Positions 1-6,366 of a DNA stretch of 7,718 nucleotides are shown here, in pieces. The position numbers and the translations under genes are program-made. This stretch comes from Sulfurospirillum sp. UBA6810 (GTDB taxonomy: Bacteria > Campylobacterota > Campylobacteria > Campylobacterales > Sulfurospirillaceae): the NCBI GenBank assembly GCA_002469305.1, contig DKEY01000186.1:1-7718 (forward strand), given 5' to 3'. Position 1 is the stretch's first letter; the number at the start of each line of letters is the position of its first letter. The notes beneath the pieces are model-generated. The model saw nothing but the letters and a program-made list of their open reading frames with translations. It was not told the DNA's origin and did not search any database.

Positions 1-32
1 TAACAGGGGTTCAAATCCCCTTGGGATCACCA
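1..32 (+). tRNA. tRNA gene, 3' end only (isotype not determined)
   Basis: The window opens inside a tRNA gene. The T-stem 5' strand AGGGG (5-9), T-loop TTCAAAT (10-16) and T-stem 3' strand CCCCT (17-21) pair perfectly. They are followed by the acceptor 3' strand TGGGATC (22-28), discriminator A (29) and an encoded CCA (30-32). The missing acceptor 5' strand should therefore read GATCCCA. The anticodon lies outside the window, so no amino acid can be assigned; discriminator A argues only weakly against some classes. The gene converges on the minus-strand gene that ends at 49. The 16 bases between them show no clear terminator. Confidence 0.93.
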
Positions 33-48
33 TTCTATATTACTAAAA

Positions 49-504
49 CTACACTCTATTAATTCTCTGGCGTAAACCTTCATTTTCATATATATCTATT
101 TCGGTAGAGTACGCTTTATTTACTTTTTTCAATTCATAATCCATAAATGCTATAAGTTTTGCATCTGAATTTTTATGGCTTGTTATCAATAAAACGAAGT
201 TAAGGTATAGTTTTGCATCTTTTGGCATTTTCCCTTTAATTTTAGGGGGGAAAGTAAGCTCTTTTGCTACTTTTATGATAGCATTTGTAAGGTCATTTTT
301 TGAGCTATTTCTATTTGCTGCAATCTCCAACATTTGTTCAATACTACTTTTCTTTTTTTTATCACTAGAAGCATTTCCTCCTGAAGTTGTAGTTTTTGTA
401 GTTTGAGATTTTTTTCCCATCGAAGAAAAAACCACTACCAAGATAAGTAAAATAACAAAAGATAGTGCTGATATAAGTGTAACTATTAACTGCTTTTCTT
501 CCAA
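49..504 (-). CDS. Small membrane-anchored protein of unknown function (151 aa)
   Basis: I do not recognise a named family. The protein has one N-terminal membrane segment (about residues 7-27, very rich in I, L and V). A polar K/S/T/G linker (about 30-54) follows, then a soluble domain of about 95 residues rich in lysine and predicted helices. Residues 84-95 form a proline/lysine patch (PPKIKGKMPK). The charge pattern, a few acidic residues before the membrane segment and GKK after it, suggests the soluble part is cytoplasmic, but that is weak. The start is TTG at 502-504. AAGG (minus strand of 512-515) lies 7 nt upstream, and a nearby ATG (507-509) is out of frame and meets a stop after seven codons. 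The gene follows ccsBA in the same direction but appears to have its own promoter (534-542). It looks like a real gene: good RBS, promoter and protein-like composition. Confidence 0.8.
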   Translation of the reverse strand: MEEKQLIVTLISALSFVILLILVVVFSSMGKKSQTTKTTTSGGNASSDKKKKSSIEQMLEIAANRNSSKNDLTNAIIKVAKELTFPPKIKGKMPKDAKLYLNFVLLITSHKNSDAKLIAFMDYELKKVNKAYSTEIDIYENEGLRQRINRV

Positions 505-533
505 AACATAACCTTACATGTAAAGATATAATT

Positions 534-542
534 ATTATATCA
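534..542 (-). promoter_or_regulatory. Extended -10 promoter for the 151-aa membrane protein gene
   Basis: The minus strand reads TGATATAAT (542 to 534), a full match to the extended -10 consensus TGnTATAAT, in a T-rich setting typical of sigma-70 promoters in Campylobacterota. Transcription would start near 527, leaving a leader of about 22 nt that carries the AAGG ribosome binding site. No -35 box is evident, because that position is occupied by the 548-579 hairpin. Confidence 0.55.
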
Positions 543-547
543 AATTA

Positions 548-579
548 AAGATATACGATACATATATATCGTATATCTT
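548..579 (-). terminator. Perfect 13-bp hairpin after ccsBA, probable terminator
   Basis: The arms AAGATATACGATA (548-560) and TATCGTATATCTT (567-579) are exact reverse complements around a 6-base loop. The hairpin begins 6 nt after the ccsBA stop codon (586-588). On the minus strand it is followed by a modest T-rich stretch (TAATTTG) rather than a clean T-run. The stem is AT-rich, so termination may be partial. It abuts the extended -10 box at 534-542 and covers the position of its -35 region, so an operator role is also possible. Confidence 0.6.
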
Positions 580-585
580 GTAAAA

Positions 586-3500
586 TTATAAAGTCTTGGA
601 CAAATCTCTTTTTGGATAGGCAAGTGCTATAACAGCTGCAACTATTGCGACTGTATAGTAAACAAACATAGGTACAGGTACTGGATCACCTGCAGCATAG
701 GAGTGCATACCTGAGAGGTAAAAATTAACCCCAAAATACGTCATGATGATAGATGCAAAAGAGACTGTTGACGCGACTGCAAATGCAAACTGATTGTTAA
801 GTGAAGGGATAAATCTAAAATGCACAATCGCAGCGTAAATTAAGATAGAAACAAGAGCCCAAGTCTCTTTTGGATCCCAACCCCAGTACCTACCCCAAGA
901 CTCATTTGCCCAAACTCCACCTAAAAAGTTCCCTATCGTGAGCAAACTAAGCCCAAGTATCATTGACATTTCATTTATTCTTGTTGCTTCTACTATATTT
1001 CTTCCTATTTCATCATTTCTTTTAGAATTGACATTTTTTTGTTTTAAAATAAACAAGATAAGTGTAAAAAATCCAAGAAGTGCACATAGCCCTAAAAAGC
1101 CATAGCTTGCTGTTATAACTGAAACGTGAATATTGAGCCAATAAGATTTTAAAACGGGAACTAAGTTTGTTATCTGAGGATCCATCCAACTTAAATGAGC
1201 AACAAAAAGCGTAACACCTGCTAAGATAGACGTAAGTGAAAGTGACACTATAGATTGCTTTGAAAAGAATAATCCAGATAAAGCTATCGCCCAAGCTATA
1301 TATATCATAGACTCATATCCATCACTCCAAGGAGCATGTTCTGCGACATACCATCGTAGAGCAAGACCAAAGGTATGAAATCCAAAAGCAAGGAGATTGA
1401 GTCCATATACAATCTTGGTAATTTTTTCTATCTTTAAAGTTGGTTTGAGCATCTTTGCAAAAATAAAACATAAAAGCAATAGACCACTTATAAGGTATAT
1501 AGGTGTCAGCCTTTGAAATATCTTCGCTTTATTAAAAAACATTTCTGCACCTATCCTACTTGGACTTGGCATAATATCCCCAGCATATTGCTCTTGATAA
1601 GCTTTGATTTTGCCAATCATATTATTTGCTTCACTCCATTCTCCAGTCTCTAAGCCTTTTTGAATTGCATCAAAGTAGCCCCCTAACATCTCTCTTATAT
1701 AACCACTCTCTTCAACTGGAAATCTGGAAATCGCAACTTTTGGACTATACCAAGTATAATTTTTATCTCCAATTTTTGGTATCATTCTAAAAATTTCACC
1801 GGTATAAACCATATATACTATATTTACTCGCTCATCTACTTTTATAACATCTTTATCAAATTTATTTTGCTGTGCTGGTTTTTTTCTACTAGCCTCTTCT
1901 GTATATTTTGTTAGTTTATATGCAAAGTCTCCACTCTTTTCAAAAAAGTCATTAAATGAAGCATATTTTTCATTTTCTCCCAGTCCCAATATCTTCTTTA
2001 ACTCTGGATGAAAAACATTGATAATAGGCTGTGCTTGCCAACCTTGTGGATACGTCATCATACCCAAAAGTACTTGGTTTGGATTTAATCCTTGATAAGT
2101 TGTTTTTTTATAAACTTTATTGAGAACTTCACTAGAAATTGTATCAATAGGCTTGACCCTACCATCTGCACTTTGAACAAGCACTTCACCAAATTTATCT
2201 GCATGTTCTTTGTCATATTTTTTTATATAAGACAACACTTCAGCACTATTTGCTTCTGCATTATTTACAAAAAGAGTTGCACTAGCCAAAATCACTGCTA
2301 AGAACAATGATTTTGCTTTTTTCATATCTTTTTGGATTAAACTAGATAGTTTTCTAAATCTACTTTTTGGATTTATTAAGTTTATGATTAATCCTATTGA
2401 AAGTAAAAAGTATCCTAAGTATGTTGGCCATTTTCCTGGGTCTTTATTGACTGAGAGTATCGTACCTTTTTCATCTTGGTCATATGATGACTGAAAAAAT
2501 CTAAATCCCTGATAATCAAGCACATGGTTCATGTAAATTCTAAAAGGCATGTTTATACTATTGGCTTTATCTATCACTTCAACTTCGCTTGCATAAGACA
2601 TAGGTGAATTTGAACCTGGATATCTATCTAACTGAAAATCATTGAGTTTCAATTCAAAAGGCAATTTAAATATCTCAGAACCCCAACTCATCTTAAACTC
2701 TTGATTTGATATTGTAAAGACTTTTTCATAACCCACCGTACCTTTACCTCTTCCAAGCAATGCCACTTCTTGTGTTTTGCCATCAAAACTAGCATTTACT
2801 ACAACAGCTGACATAGCACCTCTTGTATTTGCATTGTCATTTTGTACAAGTTTCTCTTTTGCTTTTAGTCCTATATATTTAGGAGCAAAATTTGTAGAAC
2901 CAACAGTATAAAGCTGTCCTGTTATAAATTCAACTTCTTCACCTGCCCTATATACGCCTCTTGTATTTTCAATCATTTTAAACCAAGAAATATCTAACTC
3001 TGATTTAACATAAATTTTTTCATCTTTAAGATAAAAATCTACACTTGGTTTCTTTTCATTTTCTAGCTTAGCATCAAATGTAAAGATGAGATTTTCACTC
3101 TCTTTTATATCTCCAGTGCTTAAAGTTGCATTGGCAGTATTGCCTTCACTACTCACCATCATAGATATTATAGGGATACCCTCTGGGTCATCAACAACTT
3201 CAAAAGTTGCATTGGGGATAAACTCTTTATACTCTACATGTAAGTTTTTTCCAGCAACATCCAAATCAAATGAAAAGTCATTTGAACCAAATCCTGAGAG
3301 GACTTTTTTAGCACTTGCACTATATGTTTTTTTATCTTTTATAGCAGTGGCTGTTATAAAAACATCACTAGATATCAATCTATCTTCGCTTCTACCTTCG
3401 CGAATATGCATAGAACCTTCGTATCCATAGTATCTTGTGATAGCTGAGCCAAGAAGAACAACAACAAATCCTAAATGAAATACCAAAGATGGAATTTTTT

Positions 3501-3717
3501 CGTATCTCAAAAGATTGTATTTGAAGATATTGAAGATGATAGCCAAAGCCAACACAACTTGTATAAATTCAAACCATTTTGTGGTGTAAACAGCTGACCA
3601 GCTAGCTTCTACGCCAAAGTCATTTTCTATAAAAGTAGCAACCCCGCTGATGATGCCAAATAAAAATAAAAATATAACTGCAACTTTCATAGATAACAAG
3701 TTTTTCAAAAAAATCAT
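586..3717 (-). CDS. ccsBA: Fused cytochrome c synthetase CcsBA (ResB-CcsA), System II
   Basis: This inner-membrane protein (1043 aa from the ATG at 3715-3717) carries haem across the membrane and ligates it to CXXCH cysteines of periplasmic apocytochromes c. The ResB/CcsB part comes first: TM segments near 11-30, 49-66 and 78-95, a large periplasmic domain, and TM4 near 431-448. A further hydrophobic segment (469-485) and a second periplasmic domain (about 490-735) lead into the CcsA part. The WWD haem-binding motif WGRYWGWD is at 941-948. By family analogy H81 and H966 are the membrane histidines, and H864 and H1005 are the periplasmic haem-ligand histidines; the H966-H1005 spacing of 39 fits. 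A TTG start at 3754-3756 would add 13 residues, but the RBS supports the ATG. One fused gene of this length is typical of Campylobacterota. Some relatives carry paralogues (NrfI, CcsA1) for unusual haem sites, which sequence alone cannot exclude. The gene has its own promoter. Confidence 0.95.
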   Translation of the reverse strand: MIFLKNLLSMKVAVIFLFLFGIISGVATFIENDFGVEASWSAVYTTKWFEFIQVVLALAIIFNIFKYNLLRYEKIPSLVFHLGFVVVLLGSAITRYYGYEGSMHIREGRSEDRLISSDVFITATAIKDKKTYSASAKKVLSGFGSNDFSFDLDVAGKNLHVEYKEFIPNATFEVVDDPEGIPIISMMVSSEGNTANATLSTGDIKESENLIFTFDAKLENEKKPSVDFYLKDEKIYVKSELDISWFKMIENTRGVYRAGEEVEFITGQLYTVGSTNFAPKYIGLKAKEKLVQNDNANTRGAMSAVVVNASFDGKTQEVALLGRGKGTVGYEKVFTISNQEFKMSWGSEIFKLPFELKLNDFQLDRYPGSNSPMSYASEVEVIDKANSINMPFRIYMNHVLDYQGFRFFQSSYDQDEKGTILSVNKDPGKWPTYLGYFLLSIGLIINLINPKSRFRKLSSLIQKDMKKAKSLFLAVILASATLFVNNAEANSAEVLSYIKKYDKEHADKFGEVLVQSADGRVKPIDTISSEVLNKVYKKTTYQGLNPNQVLLGMMTYPQGWQAQPIINVFHPELKKILGLGENEKYASFNDFFEKSGDFAYKLTKYTEEASRKKPAQQNKFDKDVIKVDERVNIVYMVYTGEIFRMIPKIGDKNYTWYSPKVAISRFPVEESGYIREMLGGYFDAIQKGLETGEWSEANNMIGKIKAYQEQYAGDIMPSPSRIGAEMFFNKAKIFQRLTPIYLISGLLLLCFIFAKMLKPTLKIEKITKIVYGLNLLAFGFHTFGLALRWYVAEHAPWSDGYESMIYIAWAIALSGLFFSKQSIVSLSLTSILAGVTLFVAHLSWMDPQITNLVPVLKSYWLNIHVSVITASYGFLGLCALLGFFTLILFILKQKNVNSKRNDEIGRNIVEATRINEMSMILGLSLLTIGNFLGGVWANESWGRYWGWDPKETWALVSILIYAAIVHFRFIPSLNNQFAFAVASTVSFASIIMTYFGVNFYLSGMHSYAAGDPVPVPMFVYYTVAIVAAVIALAYPKRDLSKTL

Positions 3718-3721
3718 AGAA

Positions 3722-3728
3722 CTCCCTT
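3722..3728 (-). promoter_or_regulatory. Ribosome binding site that fixes the ccsBA start
   Basis: The minus strand reads AAGGGAG here, ending 4 nt before the ATG at 3715-3717. The resulting N-terminus (MIFLKNLLSMKV) leads straight into the first membrane segment, as expected for CcsBA. The upstream in-frame TTG at 3754-3756 has no comparable site. Confidence 0.75.
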
Positions 3729-3753
3729 TTTTACTATTGTTAGGAATATTAAC

Positions 3754-3782
3754 CAATATTTTTAAATACTTTATAAATATTG
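3754..3782 (-). other. AT-rich stem-loop in the ccsBA 5' UTR
   Basis: On the minus strand, CAATATTT (3782-3775) and AAATATTG (3761-3754) are exact reverse complements. Inside them TAAA and TTTA pair around a 3-base loop, with a single A/A mismatch between the two stems. If transcription starts near 3784, this hairpin sits at the very 5' end of the mRNA, upstream of the ribosome binding site. A role in mRNA stability or as a DNA-level operator is inference; AT-rich sequence makes chance hairpins common. Confidence 0.4.
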
Positions 3783-3790
3783 ATTGCGTA

Positions 3791-3799
3791 ATTTTAGCA
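3791..3799 (-). promoter_or_regulatory. Extended -10 promoter for ccsBA
   Basis: The minus strand reads TGCTAAAAT (3799 to 3791), an extended -10 box with TAAAAT in place of TATAAT. An A/T tract lies just upstream (around 3801-3812), as in many Campylobacterota promoters; no -35 box is visible. The start site would be near 3784-3785, giving a 5' UTR of roughly 67 nt. It lies downstream of the livF terminator, which supports ccsBA being a separate transcription unit. Confidence 0.6.
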
Positions 3800-3838
3800 G
3801 AGAATTTTTTTAATAGTAGTGATGTAGCTCAAGTATTG

Positions 3839-3863
3839 AAAAGAGTCCGTAAAGAACTCTTTT
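3839..3863 (-). terminator. Terminator at the end of the liv operon
   Basis: The minus strand reads AAAAGAGTTC, loop TTTAC, then GGACTCTTTT: a 10-bp stem with one G-T pair. It begins one base after the livF stop codon (3865-3867). The four terminal Ts of the stem act as the start of a short U-tract. The mirrored A-run on the other side would allow some function on the plus strand, but no plus-strand gene needs it. Confidence 0.7.
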
Positions 3864-3864
3864 A

Positions 3865-4560
3865 TCAACCACCCAAGTATTTTTGGCGAATCTTATCATC
3901 ACCTATCATAGCAGATGCTATACCTTCCATAGCTATCTTGCCATTTTCCAAGACATAAGCATAATCAGATATTTTGAGTGCTGCAAAGGCATTTTGTTCA
4001 ACTAAAAGTATCGTTATCCCCTCTTCTTTTAGCTTAACAATAGTTTCAAAGACTTCGCCAACTACTTTTGGGGCAAGTCCCAAACTTGGTTCATCCAACA
4101 TCAAGAGTTTTGGTTCACACATAAGTGCTCGACTAATAGCAAGCATCTGCTGTTCTCCACCACTAAGCGTTCCTGCCATCTGATGTCTTTTCTCTTTAAT
4201 ACGAGGAAAAAGTCCATACATAGCATCTTTGAGTCTCTCATAGTTTTCATCATTATTAAAAGCACCCATACGTAGGTTTTCTTCAACACTCAAGTTGATA
4301 AAAACTCTTCTTCCCTCAGGTACTAAAGCAAGCCCTCTTTGTACAAGTGTATGCGTTTTGTGATTGATGGTATCATAGCCACTAAAAAGAACTTCACCCT
4401 TTTTCTTTACGCTATTTAAAAGAGCTGCTAATGTTGAAGTTTTACCAGCACCATTGGAGCCTATAAGAGAGACTATCTGCCCCTCTTTTACTTCGAAATC
4501 TATCCCTTTTACAGCCTCTATCAATCCATAATATACATGTAAATCTTTAACACTAATCAT
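3865..4560 (-). CDS. livF: Branched-chain amino acid ABC transporter ATPase LivF
   Basis: This is the second of the two cytoplasmic ATPases that power the LivHM channel (231 aa, usual length for LivF). Walker A is GSNGAGKT at 34-41, the ABC signature LSGGEQQ at 132-138 and Walker B LLMLDEP at 152-158. The LivF hallmark VPEGRRVF is at 80-87. The usual H-loop histidine is replaced by glutamine (VEQN, Q189), which is normal in LivF. The ATG (4558-4560) follows livG by 14 nt, with GAGG about 7 nt upstream. It is the last gene of the operon and is followed at once by a terminator. Confidence 0.95.
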   Translation of the reverse strand: MISVKDLHVYYGLIEAVKGIDFEVKEGQIVSLIGSNGAGKTSTLAALLNSVKKKGEVLFSGYDTINHKTHTLVQRGLALVPEGRRVFINLSVEENLRMGAFNNDENYERLKDAMYGLFPRIKEKRHQMAGTLSGGEQQMLAISRALMCEPKLLMLDEPSLGLAPKVVGEVFETIVKLKEEGITILLVEQNAFAALKISDYAYVLENGKIAMEGIASAMIGDDKIRQKYLGG

Positions 4561-4574
4561 ACTTATCCCTCATC

Positions 4575-5336
4575 TTATACAAAATCGCCAAGATACGCTG
4601 CAACAACTTCTTTATCCTGTATAGCATCACTTGGTTTGCCCTCAAATATACTTTTTCCATAATCCAAAACCAACACTCTATCACAAAGTTGGTTTACAAA
4701 CTTCATGTCATGTTCTATCAAAAGTACACTCAAGTCAAAATCTTCTCTAGCTCTATAAATCAAATCTGCAAGTTCTGCTGTTTCAGCAGGATTCATACCA
4801 GCTGCTGGTTCATCAAGGAGTAAAAGCTCTGGATTTGTAGCAAGCGCTCTTGCTATTTCAACTTTTCGTTGCTGTCCATAACTCAAATCTGTTGCTTTAT
4901 GATGTGCTTTATCACTAAGTCCTAGATAATCTAGTATTTCCATAGCTCTTTTTTCGATACGCTTTTCTTCACCAAAAAATCTAGGTAGTCTCAAAATAGA
5001 CTCTGCAAAAGTATATCTTGCTTGAAAATCAAATCCGATAAGTACATTTTCTAAAACGCTCATTGACTTAAATAGACGAATATTTTGAAATGTTCTCGCG
5101 ATTCCTCTTCTGACTATCTGATGAGGCTTAAGTCCATGAAGTGTTTCATTTCTAAAAATCACTTCTCCCGCACTCGCTTCATAATTTCCTGTAATGATAT
5201 TGAACATTGTTGTCTTTCCAGCACCATTTGGTCCTATAAGTCCATATATCTCTTTTGGTTCTATACTAAAACTTGTATCTTTGATAGCAGTTACACCACC
5301 AAAGTTTTTAGTTACATTTTCTACGCGAAGTATCAT
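4575..5336 (-). CDS. livG: Branched-chain amino acid ABC transporter ATPase LivG
   Basis: This is the first of the two ATPases of the LivKHMGF uptake system (253 aa, normal for LivG). Walker A is GPNGAGKT at 35-42, the Q-loop RTFQNIRLF has Q84, the LivG-type signature LSYGQQRK is at 151-158, Walker B LLLLDEP is at 171-177 followed by AAGMNPAE, and the H-loop is IEHD with H209. All catalytic motifs are intact. The ATG (5334-5336) overlaps the livM TGA in an ATGA junction, which suggests translational coupling, and GAGGTG stands 4 nt upstream of the start. Confidence 0.96.
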   Translation of the reverse strand: MILRVENVTKNFGGVTAIKDTSFSIEPKEIYGLIGPNGAGKTTMFNIITGNYEASAGEVIFRNETLHGLKPHQIVRRGIARTFQNIRLFKSMSVLENVLIGFDFQARYTFAESILRLPRFFGEEKRIEKRAMEILDYLGLSDKAHHKATDLSYGQQRKVEIARALATNPELLLLDEPAAGMNPAETAELADLIYRAREDFDLSVLLIEHDMKFVNQLCDRVLVLDYGKSIFEGKPSDAIQDKEVVAAYLGDFV

Positions 5337-6364
5337 GAGTCACCTCTTTTTTTAAAGAGATCTTTTAATTCACGTTTTCCCATAATTCCCTCTCGTGCAA
5401 ATAACATAACAAATATCAAAATAATTGAAAATACTACCATCCTCATCCCTGGCATTGCAGGAGTCTCTACAAAACCAAAATTCATAGGTTCATCTAAAAA
5501 TCTCATCCACTCACTCCCTCCAATCACAAGAATAGTTCCTATGATAGCACCCGTGGTACTTCCAAGCCCACCAAGAACGATGATGATAAGAAGCTGGAAT
5601 GTAAAGAAAAATGTAAATAAATCAGGTGATATACTTGTAAGAAGGGCTGCTAACAGTGCTCCACCAACACCTTCTAAAAATGCACTCGTACAAAATGCTA
5701 AAGTTTTGACTTTAAAAGTATTCACACCCATAGCAATAGCTGCATCTTCATCATCACGAACAGCTTTCATAGCACGTCCAAACTTTGAATTTACTATATT
5801 GAGTATGACGATAACTGCAACAAGAGCAGTACCCCCTGTCCAATAAAGATTTGAAAACTCTGGTATATCATTGAGTCCTAGAGAACCATTTGTTATCTCA
5901 GGATTATTGATAGCTAAAATTCTGATGATAAAACCAAATCCGAGTGTAACGATAGCAAGATAATCCCCTCTTACTCTAAAGACAGGAAAAGAGAGAGCTA
6001 AAGCAAGTAAAGAAGAAAATAACCCTGCAAAAAATATAGCCCAAAGAAAGTTTGCTTGAAGTGTCAGAACCCAAGGATAAGGTGCAGTTATATCATACTG
6101 ATACTCTTTTGCATCGCCATCTAATAGTAAAAGGGCAGCCACATAAGCACCAACTGCTACAAATCCATTTGGTTCGAGTGAAAACTGTCCTGTTACACCA
6201 TTGATAAGGTTGTAACTTACTGCAAGAATGATAAAAATTGCTATATTGTTGAGTATCCTTATACTATAGTCATCCAAATGTGTTTGTGCAAACCATATAA
6301 ACCATAAAGTAGTTGCGATTATCGCTAAGTTTATCCACTGGTCTTTTTTAATTACTAAATTCAT
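5333..6364 (-). CDS. livM: Branched-chain amino acid ABC transporter permease LivM
   Basis: This inner-membrane permease of 343 aa pairs with LivH to form the translocation path. Several hydrophobic segments are visible (for example 11-26, 38-55, 66-81, 105-127, 177-191, 254-282 and 308-323). The family signature GQFSL is at 59-63, but it continues as EPNGFVAVGAY where many LivM proteins have a GHAAF-type sequence. The cytoplasmic coupling motif GRAMKAVRDDEDAAIAMGVN is at 196-215 and the conserved LGGLGSTTGAIIG at 264-276. The tail is basic (KRELKDLFKKRG). The ATG (6362-6364) lies 2 nt after the livH stop, with TAGG inside the end of livH as the likely RBS. Confidence 0.94.
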   Translation of the reverse strand: MNLVIKKDQWINLAIIATTLWFIWFAQTHLDDYSIRILNNIAIFIILAVSYNLINGVTGQFSLEPNGFVAVGAYVAALLLLDGDAKEYQYDITAPYPWVLTLQANFLWAIFFAGLFSSLLALALSFPVFRVRGDYLAIVTLGFGFIIRILAINNPEITNGSLGLNDIPEFSNLYWTGGTALVAVIVILNIVNSKFGRAMKAVRDDEDAAIAMGVNTFKVKTLAFCTSAFLEGVGGALLAALLTSISPDLFTFFFTFQLLIIIVLGGLGSTTGAIIGTILVIGGSEWMRFLDEPMNFGFVETPAMPGMRMVVFSIILIFVMLFAREGIMGKRELKDLFKKRGDS

Positions 6365-6366
6365 AT

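Noticed and set aside
1..48. tRNA 3' end as an integration site for a mobile element
   Set aside because: There is no integrase gene, no repeated copy of the tRNA end in the window, and the neighbours are core-type genes.
3086..3430. Plus-strand open frame of 114 codons opposite ccsBA
   Set aside because: It is antisense to the ResB domain, with no recognisable motif and no start signals.
3718..3756. Upstream TTG start for ccsBA (13 extra residues)
   Set aside because: The extension is polar, has no good RBS and overlaps the real RBS (AAGGGAG) of the ATG at 3715-3717, which gives the expected hydrophobic N-terminus.
3775..3790. FNR-like half site TTGATTGCG upstream of ccsBA
   Set aside because: The second half (ATCAA at the right spacing) is missing.
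3650..3958. Plus-strand open frame of 102 codons spanning the ccsBA start, the intergenic region and the livF end
   Set aside because: It crosses a promoter and a terminator of minus-strand genes. Its product mostly mirrors AT-rich DNA and shows no protein family features.
5085..5846. Plus-strand open frame of 253 codons opposite livG and livM
   Set aside because: It lies wholly antisense to two genes with intact family motifs, its product is low-complexity and serine/isoleucine-rich, and no RBS or promoter supports it. It is a by-product of codon bias on the other strand.
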